From NCBI GenBank assembly GCA_034440635.1, contig JAOTON010000941.1:672001-736000 (forward strand): a stretch of 64,000 nt of DNA, written 5' to 3'. Position 1 is the first letter of the stretch, and each line of letters starts with the position of its first letter. A model generated the notes under the pieces. The model was given only the letters and a program-made list of their open reading frames with translations. It ran no database searches and was not told the DNA's origin. The translations under genes and the position numbers were made by a program. Source of the DNA: Lepas anatifera (Eukaryota; Arthropoda; Thecostraca; Lepadidae). Positions 20,944 to 30,917 of the stretch are shown one piece after another.

Positions 20944-22494
20944 GTGCTTCGTGAGGAAGAGGCATCGTTTAAACGGAAGAAAAGACGCAGAACTCCAGAA
21001 TCTCAAGTGGATTTTATCAACAAGCGTACGCACTTCAAAGAAATATCCCGAGAAAAATATCACAAGTATATTCAAGGCATGATTGGAGAGTTCAAATCTA
21101 ACCCTAAACGGTTTTGGTCCTTTTTAAAATGTGTTAGTGGTTCTAAAGGTCAACTCTCTGTGCTCTCCGATAACGGTGCGGAGATAACTGGGGACTCCGA
21201 GCGCGCCAACCTTTTGAATCGCGCATTTGCGGACAAATTTACTGATCCAGAAGTTGACGAATACCCTGCGGTTTCCAGCCTTGACCTTCCGTTGTTGGAC
21301 CGTTTCGAGGTGACAGAGGCGAGTGTGCGCTGTGCGTTGGACGACTTAGAGGTACATAAAGCTTGCGGACCGGACAATATGAGTGCACGGATAATAAAGG
21401 AGTATAGGCAGCAATTGTTGATCCCCCTTTACATACTGTTCAATAAGTCTGTGACGCAGGGGGTATTCCCGGGCGGGTGGGCAGAGGCTAATATTATTCC
21501 ACTGCACAAAAGGGATCTCGTAAATTAGCTTCAAACTATCGATCGATCTCGCTCACCCCACTGTTTAGAAAATTATTGGAACGCTGTATATGTAACGCAC
21601 TTCTAACCCATGTTCATCCTGTTCTGGCTCCAAATCAACACGGCTTTGTTCCACGTAAGTCCTGCGACACAAATTTAGCCTCTGTTTTGAAAACAGCGTG
21701 GGACTCCAATAATTTAAAAATACAAACTGACCTCATATACACAGAATACACTGCGGCATTCCAGAGTGTCAAGCATAAATTGCTCATTCATAAGCTAAAA
21801 CATTCGTTCCCAAATTTCCGGCACAGCTCTCGATTGGCTTTCTTCTTATTTAGGCAATAGAAAACAGTGTGTAATTGTAAATGTAAAATTTTCAGATGGG
21901 GCTCCAGTACGCTCTGGGACGCCTGAAGGCGGAATTTTGTCACCTTTGCTGTTTGCCCTGTTTGTTAACGATCTACCGTCCAAAATCAAGACGAATTGTG
22001 TCCTCTTTGCCGACGATGTTAAGCTCTTCCACCAAATTACCTCTTTAGCGGACGCTGAACTTCTCCAGGCGGATCTCAACACTCTAACTGAATGGTCACA
22101 TCTTTGGAAACTTCAACTTAACCCAGTTAAGTGCAAATCATTAACTATAACACTGAAATGCAATCCTGTTCTAGCCACCTATAAAATTCAAAACAATGCC
22201 CTTGAAAAAGTAAACTCAATACGAGATCTTGGAGTGTGGCTAGACTCAAAATTAACGTTTCAGGACCACATTGATCAAACCGTCAGTAAGGCAAACAGGG
22301 CACTTGGCCTGCTGATAAGGTCCCTCCAGACAGGCCATCCAGTGGGAGGAACTAGATCGAGATCCAAATTTAAACCGGACCCAATCTTGGCAGCTTATTT
22401 TGGCAATGTTCGCTCAATTTTAGAATATGGTTGCATTATCTGGGGAGGGGCTGCCAAGACATATCTAGACAAGCTCGAAAGAATACAACACTAA
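20944..22494 (+). pseudogene. LINE reverse transcriptase, frameshifted and catalytically damaged
   Basis: The domain is spread over three open pieces (20,944-21,528; 21,532-21,860; 21,860-22,494). Landmarks in order are CGPDNMSARIIKEY, GGWAEANIIPLHK, NYRSISLTPLFRKLLE, NQHGFVPRKSC, IYTEYTAAFQSV (motif A), SGTPEGGILSPLLFALFVND (motif B), VLFADDVKLF (motif C) and NPVKCKSL. Motif C keeps the F-A-D-D catalytic pair, but motif A has Glu where the catalytic Asp is expected (usual form Y-x-D-x-x-x-A-F-D) and Gln in place of the second Asp. Frameshifts lie near 21,525 and 21,858. The copy is therefore dead. Confidence 0.87.
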
Positions 22495-22912
22495 TTTATT
22501 ATCTGGCTTTCAAACATTTCTCTCAATCACTCGTAGTCCCTTGACTACTCTGATCTTTTGGAACACTTCAAAATTTGCAGTCTTTTTTCTCGCCGTCTGC
22601 AATACGGTATCATGTTTATCCAGAAGATCATAACAGCCAGGACTGACTCTGTCCTACTGCTCGCGAGTTTCCAGCTGCATGTAACTCCTCGACGCACCCG
22701 AGCTATGACCGGCACCTTACTTCATGTTCCGCATGCTCGGATAAATACGGTGCAGCGTGGACTGTTTTGTCGAGCGCCCAGCAACTTCAATGCACTCATG
22801 ACTGCGCGCCCCCACGCCGATCCGTTCAGGTGCAGCCACGCACAAATTAGGGCCCATGTAAGATCTTCTATCACAGCGACCCCTATCGCCAGAGATTTTG
22901 GTAGGCTGTGAA
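22495..22912 (+). pseudogene. C-terminal part of the LINE polyprotein
   Basis: After a stop at 22,492 the frame resumes with RRLQYGIMFIQKIITARTDS, continues to TPRRTRAMTGTLLHVP and RAPSNFNALM, and ends with DFGRL. The pattern (R-R-T-R...F.VP..R, then P..FN.L) is the usual tail of jockey/CR1-type reverse transcriptase proteins after the thumb domain. No RNase H is seen. The tail is followed by about 230 bp of 3' untranslated sequence and (TAAA)n. Confidence 0.75.
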
Positions 22913-23339
22913 TTGTCATCATTTGGAGAGCATGCAACTTAGCTTATTTATGATGGTGCTGCTTTTTTGATATATTTTTACCATTTATTATGCCTGATGT
23001 CTCTCCATTAGAGTTATATTTTATCGTGTCCTTGTTGTATGTACATCACGTTCTATTGTATTGTAATGTGAGTGTCTTACCATCTAGACTTGAGCTGTCA
23101 CTGGGGCTTGCCCTGTTGCTCATCAAATCTTAATAAATAAATAAATAAAATAAATAGGTTTTTTGCCTAGTAAGATACGCATGTCGATCTCGGTTTATAC
23201 ACTGAAAATTGGCGGTCTTCCTCCTGACATAGAAAGGTGCAGAGAAATAAATTAAAGAAATCTGAAAAAAGAAAAATAAAAAAATAAAGAAATCTGATAA
23301 ATTTTCAGGATTTTGGAATATATTACAGCACATAGCTTT

Positions 23340-23610
23340 TAGATGGAGCCAAGGAGGCATACGTCACATTGGCCTTGTAACAGTCAGCATACTTCCTGCA
23401 CCTATGCCTCTGGCTCCTCCCCCATTCTACGCATCCAGGAGGCAAAGGGGACACTTGTCCCCTCCGCAGTCCCTGAAGTCGCTTTCCCCAGGACGCGAGT
23501 ATGGGCATCCCCGCGATCGGATTTGACGCCCACTTGACGGTTTTTCTCCCAAAAGTGGCGTTATCTGACCTTGATGGTGCCCCCATCGGAGATCCAGGGT
23601 CCGCCTATGT
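23340..23610. mobile_element. hAT-like MITE relative with one clear end
   Basis: The right part (CCGCGATCGGATTTGACGCC to GATCCAGGGTCCGCCTATG, end about 23,607) aligns with 53,120-53,255 in the element at 52,978. The left part has GCATCCAGGAGGCAAAGG, matching the left side of the same element, but the outermost left end and TSD are not clear. Confidence 0.5.
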
Positions 23611-24121
23611 TACGACGCCTATGTTTTCTGGCCTCTAGCCGGGGGCGTTAGGGGGCGCCGATGGCTCGATCAGGGGAGGGAGGGGCACCTGCCACCATTT
23701 GACTTTCTGGGTTTTCGCATGGTTACCCGTAAATACCGGGCAATGCTTCCAAATTTGTTCCTAAGAAAAATCTGGGGCGTCAAATGTCTGGTACGAACTT
23801 CGCTGGTACGAACTTGGCATCAATATGGCAACTCCAGGGTAACACAAGCGGCAGCTTTAGAGGCACTGGCGATCCCAGGCAGGTTACTTTTGCATCAGCT
23901 TTTACTTTTACATCACCCGACTTTCTTCAATAATTTTTCAAATACAACTTCTCCACGACTGTGGGAACAATATTTAATCTCCCCCAACACCTCAAAAACA
24001 ACTTTCTGAGACCGCCTCTGCTTTCAGCTACCCAGAGTGCTTCTGCACGCAGCGCACGCTCACTGCGCATGCGCGTTCCCTCTCATTCTGGGAGCAGAAT
24101 CCTCTCCTTCATTCTTTCAAA
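23611..24121. other. No supported gene
   Basis: This is sequence between the MITE relative and the interleaved palindrome. No motif is recognised, apart from the repeated TCTGAGACCG / TCTCAGACCG words on both sides of the palindrome (24,005 and 24,752). Confidence 0.35.
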
Positions 24122-24739
24122 AGCCCTGTTCCAGCTGTCAGCAGAGTTTTGTCAGCACCAATCAGCGGGCCGCGTTGCGCCTACGTCACAGGACTGTAGC
24201 CTCTCCCCGGGAACTAGTTAGAGGTTTTACGGGCTGACGGCCTGCTGTTTGCGCTGATGAAAAATAGTAAGTGCACGAAGTGGCAGTATAAAGCCCTGTT
24301 CCAGCTGTCAGCACAGTTTTGTCAGCAGGACCTCTAACCACTCCTCCAGAAAAGTAACATCAGCGCCATAATCGCCTCTTGTTTGTGCTAAGCAAAGGGA
24401 ACTCAAACCTTTACACCATTAAAAAATATTAGACTGCCACTTTGTGCACTTTCTATTTTTCATCAGCGCAAACAGCAGGCCGTCAGCCCTTAAAACCTCT
24501 AGAACTAGTTCCCGGGGAGAGGCTACAGCCCTGTGACGTAGGCGCAACGCGGCCCGCTGATTGGTGCTGACAAAACTCTGCTGTCAGCTGGAACAGGGCT
24601 TAATATTGTTTAATGGTGTAAAGGTTTGAGTTCCCTTTGCTTAGCCAAACAAGAGGCGATTATGGCGCTGATGTTACTTTTCTGGAGGAGAGGTTAGAGG
24701 TCCTGCTGACAAAACTGTGCTGACAGCTAGAACAGGGCT
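24122..24739. repeat. Interleaved palindrome A-B-A'-B' (618 bp)
   Basis: Block A is 24,122-24,291 and block B 24,292-24,430. Block 24,431-24,600 is the reverse complement of A at about 95% identity by eye, and 24,601-24,739 that of B. A and B share their first 35 or so bases (AGCCCTGTTCCAGCTGTCAG then CA, TTTTGTCAGCA), so the same terminal word occurs four times, twice in each direction. No long open frame is present. Either of the overlapping units A-B-A' or B-A'-B' would be a TIR-bounded foldback element. See the matching finding. Confidence 0.88.
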
Positions 24740-25103
24740 AAGGTAACGGTTTCTCAGACCGTTTCATCTCTATTTAGTGCAGATACCCCAGATTTGGTGG
24801 CTTGCTGTGGGCTTCCAGATCCAGTACTTCCGCTATGCTTTGCTAGCTGCTGGTTTTCCTTGGCAAATTAGAGACGCCGCCAGTTTGTGTCCAGAGGGTT
24901 TCTGCCCCGAAGTTCCACGTGCTTCCTGTGGTTCCTCGGGTCGTTGTGAGGGATCTCACCATATTTGTGTATCGATTTCAGACCTACCTGCAATGCAAGA
25001 CTGATCCTTGGCGACGACAAACGAACGTTGTCCTCAGACGTTATCCAAAACTAACGCTAAAATCACAGCCGTGAGTCACGCCAATCCACGACCACGGCTT
25101 GTC

Positions 25104-25192
25104 TGCCATGAACCACACGCACCACGGCACGTCTCACATGAACTACACGCACCACGGCACGTCTCACATGAACTATACGCACCAGGGCGGCG
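25104..25192. repeat. 30-bp tandem repeat, three units
   Basis: The unit reads about CATGAACTACACGCACCACG + GCACGTCTCA, with three copies and single-base changes. A GC-rich near-palindrome follows at 25,185-25,230 (GGGCGGCGGGCC...GGCCCGCCGTCCC). Confidence 0.88.
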
Positions 25193-25706
25193 GGCCCGGC
25201 GCCCTGGCCCGCAGGCCCGCCGTCCCTTGACGCTGATTGGCCACCCGACGCGGGGGTGGAGCTGAGGCTCGATTATCTCAGCTGCTCGTCCTCAACTGAG
25301 CTTGCAGCTGTCATGGCTGCCAAGTATGCATCCGGCACTTATCCACAGTCATGGACGAGACCATGAAACATTTTGTGGAGCGGAGACGGTGGTCAACGAA
25401 ATGTAGCCTCCCGTGCAGTGATGAGTTTAGGGTTTCTCTAACGGGGAAGTGAGGCTTCAAATGGGCAGCAATACACCGCCTAAAAGGAGTTTTTTTGGGT
25501 AGTACGTGGGGTGCTCACCTAACGTTTACTTAGGGTTTCTGGGGGGAGGGGTAAAAGTATCATCAGAAGGCAGTGCATCCAACTTAGCCCGATGACCGAC
25601 ACTGCCTGACAAGGGGGGGTCTAATAGTCGAGTACCCGGACGTCTCCAGCTGAGATGGAACGGGAAGCAAGCAATGGAAGACACCAGAAGACAGGGCGCC
25701 TCTGCT

Positions 25707-25864
25707 CAGCGGCGGATCTAGGACCTCATTTCGAGGGGGGGCTGGGAGGCTCGAGCCTGCTCCGCCACTGTCTCTGATCATATTCCGCCTATGTATTAAC
25801 TATAGACACTTGATCATTTGGGGAGAGGGGGTTGAGCCCCCAACCCCCCTTGTATCCACAACTG
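25707..25864 (-). mobile_element. hAT-type MITE, 160-bp family, copy 1 (empty-site paralogue)
   Basis: It begins CAGCGGCGGATCTAGGACC and ends CTTGTATCCACAACTG. Read on the minus strand it aligns with 26,372-26,544 (minus) and with the two halves of the interrupted copy at 38,253-44,268: shared words are GGCTC(G/A)AGCC, CCCCGAAAT/CCCAAATGATCA, CTATAG.TAAT.CATAG and GTCCTAGATC. The flanks CCTCTGCT and CTCTGCCT share CTCTGC with a one-base offset, so the TSD is uncertain. Confidence 0.68.
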
Positions 25865-26371
25865 CTCTGCCTGGACAGGTTTTAAGTCAACTGTAACGCA
25901 CCAGCACTTCACAGCTTCAGAATTTCGGAAACAATCAGCAGAACCCCTAAAGGAGGATTTCAGAGCCTGCCGTTTACATAGGGGCAGCTACATGGACATT
26001 AGGGGAAGCAACCACCCCCTTTACCCCTTGGATATGTTCCTGGACCCATGTGTTTAGTATTCTTCTGTCGTTTTGTCTGGTTTGAATTTGAAAAAAATAC
26101 GCAGTGCACAGGAAATTGTTTTGTTCCGTTAGGCACAAATAAAAGCCCGGGTACAAAACAAAAGATCGTGCTAGTGGATTTCCAATGTCAAAGCTGATCA
26201 TGAAAAAACGCCTTTGTAATCTGTCCATTGTGAAGGTAAGACATTCTCCACTGCGTCTCAGTCATTTTAGCATTGGGTTGAGGTACAGATCTCTCGGGTG
26301 AGTACTTTCTGCTAATCTTTCCCGCTGGAGCACCGCCAAATGCATAAATAGTGATTTTTATCATTCTTATC
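25865..26371. other. No supported gene
   Basis: Mixed sequence without repeats or motifs that I recognise. Confidence 0.3.
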
Positions 26372-26544
26372 CAGTGACGGAACCATAACTTCATTCCGGT
26401 GGGAGCTAAGGGGTCGAGCCTCCCCACCGCTGCCTCAAATAAGCTTCCGACTATGCATCTACTATGGGCGCTCTCACATTTCGGGGGGGCTCTATAACAA
26501 TATCTACCATAAGGCCCACTCAAGCCCCCTTGTATCTGCTACTG
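26372..26544 (-). mobile_element. hAT-type MITE, 160-bp family, copy 2
   Basis: It starts CAGTGACGGAACC and ends CTTGTATCTGCTACTG. The interior (CCGACTATGCATCTACTATGG on this strand) is the reverse complement of the centre of the copy interrupted by the 5.9-kb element. No 8-bp duplication is visible, so the flanks have decayed or rearranged. Confidence 0.65.
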
Positions 26545-28960
26545 CCTCAGTGGAACAGTTTTGCCGGCACCAATGATCACATCAAGATCAAATAAGCTGT
26601 TCTTAACAGCATCAGCCGGATGTCAGTTTTTACGTGGATGGGGATGGGATAGAGAGCATCGGCTTTTAGACCCATTTCTTCCAGTAAAAACAACAGGGCT
26701 ACTCGAGTTCTAACATGGTAGAAAAAAACGTTTTTTGAAGGAATTGATGAAAATTGGAGGGATGAAAGAGGAAAATGACATTTTTCCTATCTCTTGGATT
26801 CATCCCTGCAAACCGTTCATCCGATCGGGGGGAGGGGGAAGCACCCGGACCACGTTAGCGCCAGATCCTGTCTCGGGGGGAGGGGGAAGGGGCACCGATA
26901 GTTTCGGACTGGGGAGAGGGATGGGTGGGAAGTGACATTACAGGGGGCGCCACCGACCTTTCAGAGAGCCGCCGTGCCAATTTCAGGGGCCGCCGAATGT
27001 CGATGGGAGGAGCAAGTCTCCATCCCCGTACCCCCTGGATCTGTCTATGCAGAAAACCACCAGATTCCTGTTTCGGGATAGGTACCACGTTTTTCAGCAC
27101 ATTTACGGTGCTGTAACAAGTATCCAATTTCATTCTTTCCCAGCGAAGTGGACTTTTATTAGAGTGGGAGGGGAGGCGAGCTGCGGCCTCTATCCCTGCA
27201 CCCATCAGTGAGAGAAAAAATCATTTGAGCATGAGCAGCATAACACGAAATATTGCGATGTTCGCGTTTACTGAAATGGCCACTACCTCCTTGGTAATTT
27301 AGCGGAGACTACCAATAAAATGTTAGGGAGGTCCTAAGAGCAAGACCCTTCTGTTAGCATCTTGCCATAGCAGACTCACCAGACATCTTCGCTGCGAAAA
27401 CTGCACAACTGGTTATCGAAAAAAGAGATGTAGCATTTCATTTGCTCTACAACTTATCATGCGTTGAAAGCGAATTCGGTCCCCCAGGCTATTCGCGCGG
27501 CTGCTGTTACTAACGAACCACTGCGTGCTCCCGTTCGGCTCGTGCGGGGCAGGGATGGCGAGGCCGGACAACAGCGTGTTCAAGAAATACGCTCCAAAGG
27601 ACTGTCGCTCCGTCAAAGGTGAGCTTCGAAGCAAACAAAATATGTCACCAAAATTATTTTGGTATGTTCTATTTGCTTGGTAGTTCGGTTTAAAACTGGC
27701 ACAAGTGCTACGTTCCCTTGATAGGGACCCAAAATATGGTTATGCAGAGGAGGTGTAATATCGCGTGGCATCCGAAGTAAAAAGTGAGTTTCAGCAGCTG
27801 TAGCACAGATCCAGATTATACAAGTATTTTCACGCGATTCAAAGATGAGAAGTTTTCCAATAATACCTCAGTTTCTTTTTACTTTGTTTTTCTTTTTACT
27901 TTCTATCTTCAAATTGATCTAGCTAATCAGAACCAGCTAGAAGTAAACTTCCTCATACCTTTTACTCGGCACATTGGCCATCATTGCCCAGTATCGTGAG
28001 CAAACCTGATCCGAGATTTACCTGCTGAATGATGACTTCGGTTCAGAGCCGTGTCCTCAAACAAAGGTGCTACATTTATGGGGTCAGCTCACCCCAGCCC
28101 AGACTGCATAGCCGTGCCTTAAACGGAACTGCCCACAGACCCTTAGCAACGCCTGCTCCGGTTTTTTTACTAAATTCCTGAAAATAACACATATTGGGTC
28201 GCGGCGTATCAACGGACCTCGGTTGTTGTTGGATGGAAAGGTGAAAACAACGGGAAGCCTTTGGCAGTGTCAGCTCCTGGAGGCAAAAACAAGAAATAGG
28301 CTTATGGATTTTGGCATAGAGAAATGGAAGATTTTGGGTGGTGCGGCAAAACCACTAGCGGTAAAACAGAAACAAACGGTAGCAAACAGAAATGGTGTCT
28401 GGGACGGCATGCCACAAGGATAGGTATGTGTGCGACTAAAGCAATATCTATCAATCCCTCAAATCGTAATTGTAATCGAAAGAAGTTACAGAAGTAAATG
28501 GTGTGTTTAGTTCTGTGGCAGGGATGATTGATTTTTTGGGTTTAGGGGCGCGCCAACCTGCGAGGTAATACAGCGCCCGTGTGTGGCAGGTATGAATCCC
28601 GCGCTGATCTGACCTTTACGACAAAAACACCCGGCGTAACTACCCAAATTTCCAATGCACTCCTCAAAGCCTTCCCATTTGATAAAGTAACTCAAGAATC
28701 GACAAATGCGACTTAACAACTGATGTCAGTTCAGTTCGAAACAAAAGGTGGCGCAAGTGTACCTAAGTGGGTAAAACAGAATCAAATTCAAATTCGTAGT
28801 AACTTATTATAATAGGTAAGTGATTCCGCAAATCAGCAATCTTAGTGCCATTCCACCCAGAACTAGGACACATTCGCCCGTCCATCTGCCAGCGCACATT
28901 GACACCCTCACTGAAGAAGGGTCCGGCACTAACGCGCACTGGAGGGGGATCTGGTAACGA
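26545..28960. other. No supported gene; G-run patches
   Basis: At 26,825-27,055 purine- and G-run-rich sequence ends CCCCCTGGATCTGTCTATG, like the right end of a hAT-type MITE, but no left end was found. 27,200-28,960 holds only short open frames without motifs. A tRNA-B-box-like GGTATGAATCCC at 28,588 lacks a properly spaced A box. Confidence 0.35.
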
Positions 28961-28964
28961 GGTC

Positions 28965-29480
28965 ATAAAGGCCAAATATTGACCGTGCTGAGGACCAGTT
29001 GGGAAATCCGGTAATTATGCGGCAAAAAGTCAAGTTGTTAGAGGTGGACCAAAGTCATAGAGGGAGGTCATGAAGAATGTTTTCCAAAACTTTGGGGTCA
29101 AGGTCAATCAAGTTCATTGGCCTATGACGTGACAATATTGTATACTCCATATATCGTACACTATAACGAGCACTATAGCAATCGTTGGGTGGGAAATAAG
29201 GATTGACCCTTTTCCACGATCTTTGACCTTTGCTTTACATTTAATTACCTTAATTATGACATTATAGCATAATATACGCCAGATTGGGTAACGCCATTTG
29301 ACCGGAAGCACTGGGTCCTATGATCTTGAAAATAATGGTTTGACCTATGACCTTAACCTTCATGTGAAGTGACCTTGACATATCATCCCGTTTATAAGGC
29401 GTTAATGACGTCAGAGCTCGGTCTCCAACGCTAGCAATCTGGTCCAACCGCGCGACTGTCACGATGTCAAAATGAAGGTC
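28965..29480 (-). repeat. Dispersed repeat family B, AGGTCA-rich (copy 2, inverted)
   Basis: Its reverse complement aligns block by block with 15,895-16,445, including TGGAGACCGAG, the ATAAACGGGATGATATGTCA / ATAAGCGGGATTATATGTCA block, and the CAGCACGGTCAATATTTG block at the end. No long open frame is conserved between the two copies. Confidence 0.75.
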
Positions 29481-29875
29481 TGAATTAGAAAGCCTACAAA
29501 TCAACGCATTTTCAACCGATTTGTAAAATTCTTTTACTATTCAATGTGCCGTTCATCTCTCTGAAATTTAGTCTGGTATCGTTTTTCGACTACGAGCGGT
29601 TCTCTGGCCACCTCGGAAAAATAGATGGGGGACCTCCAAGGCCCCCTCCCGTGCGTGTGTTCTACGGATCCATGCACATGCGCGTGCAGGAGGGGGGGTT
29701 GATGCGGGGCCCGGCTGATAGCTCCGTCATGCCTCAACCAGACCACTGAACGCCACCTTGCAACGCACACGCTTGCTATGCAGACGGTTGCTATGCAGAA
29801 TTCGACACCACGTGGGCTGTGTTCACGGGGTACGTGACCTGGTTTGTAAGAGTAGACGCTGATCTAGCCTGACAG
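29481..29875. other. No supported gene
   Basis: A G/C-run patch at 29,620-29,700 resembles other MITE interiors, but no ends were found. A short direct repeat, TTGCTATGCAGA, occurs twice at 29,770-29,800. Confidence 0.3.
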
Positions 29876-29877
29876 CG

Positions 29878-30245
29878 TGCTTTGCAGCTGACCTGAGGTC
29901 AGGTCAGGGTCAAATTATATAAAATGCATATCATTAGAACCGCAAAGCCCAGGCGAGTCTAATGCAGCTAAAATAAATGCTCTATCACCATCTGTTACAG
30001 AGTTATTCCGTACAAAACAATTTTTCCTATGTATTTCCAATGGAGAGGTCATGCCTCGTACCTGACCTTAGGTCATCGATATCATATATACCGGAACATA
30101 TTTTAGAGAACACGGTGGGACCATTATGTGATATGAGTTTCAATCGGATAAGTTCACCCTGCTCCGACTTATGCTATCTTAAACTTTTTTTGAGGTCGGG
30201 TCACTTGACCTGTACTGGTGGCCTGACCTGAGATGACCTAACCTT
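29878..30245 (-). repeat. Dispersed repeat family A with AGGTCA clusters at both ends (copy 1)
   Basis: This 370-bp copy is the inverted counterpart of 57,690-58,065. Shared words include CCAATGGAGAGGTCATGCCT, CGTACCTGA(C/T)CTTAGGTCATC and ATGAGTTTCA. One end has the dyad TGACCTGAGGTCA followed by GGTCAGGGTCA, and the other GGCCTGACCTGAGATGACCT. No coding. Confidence 0.78.
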
Positions 30246-30917
30246 AAAATTTTCACAGAAGTTGTAAAAATGATTAGGGAAAGGTATGCCAAGTACGGCG
30301 GCGCTACGCGCCGCAGTTTTTCTGTTTTTTCCGAAAAACCCGAGGGGGGGCGGGTACCCGGCCCCCGTCACCCGCCCCCCGTCAATCCGCGTGTTAATTT
30401 AGCCGCCAGGGCCTGCAGTTCAGTGTCTGCGGCTGCACGTGCAGACACCGCGCCAACACAAGTGCGTGGCTGACGCCAGCTGTGCACTTTGGTCGCGTTC
30501 CGCTCAGACGAGCGGGGAGATAGCGTGCGCAGCAAGTGCCCCAGCCTCCGCAGTGGTGACCCTACCGCAACTCCTCTGTGGTTGGGCTTTGTAGTGGTGC
30601 AGTGCATACAAGGGCGCTGCCACGGACTTCCGAGTCGGAGGGATGAAACAGACTTGGCGAAGGAAGCCTATTTTAAATTTTCACTTCATAAAATCGGCCA
30701 AAGATGAAATTCCAAACAATACCCAAGGATACATATCCGTCCATAAATTATAAATTTTGGCAGTTTCAGAAACAAACATATTTTGAGCAATATATTTAGA
30801 AACGGCCAAAAGTGAAGATGTCCTTCAAGGCCTCCACCCACTGGTGTATAAATTGATATCTGTGCACATGGAGTAGGTACTGGGTTGACTGTTGCAAGAG
30901 CCCTACGGGACGGGTCG
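30246..30917. other. No supported gene; one short GC hairpin
   Basis: A hairpin with stem CGGCGGCGC/GCGCCGC lies at 30,298-30,313. 30,340-30,610 is GC-rich with chance open frames on both strands. AT-rich sequence follows up to the satellite. Confidence 0.35.

Larger units (their letters stand above)
19900..23150 (+). mobile_element. APE-type non-LTR retrotransposon (jockey/CR1-like LINE), decayed
   Basis: About 3.2 kb carries endonuclease and reverse transcriptase coding in order and ends in a (TAAA)n tail at 23,128-23,155, a common LINE 3' end. Several frameshifts and stops interrupt the coding region, and the 5' boundary is uncertain: an open frame at 19,464-19,940 could be the end of an ORF1, but has no zinc knuckle that I can see. 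The coding parts are listed separately. A second, more broken fragment of a related element lies at 13.6 kb on the other strand. Confidence 0.85.

Noticed and set aside
28550..28605. tRNA or SINE head at a GGTATGAATCCC B-box-like word
   Set aside because: The nearest A-box-like sequence is only about 26 bp away, too close for the usual spacing, and no SINE tail follows.
30298..30313. Intrinsic transcription terminator (GC hairpin followed by T run)
   Set aside because: Rho-independent terminators are bacterial; nothing else in the window is bacterial, and the hairpin is isolated.
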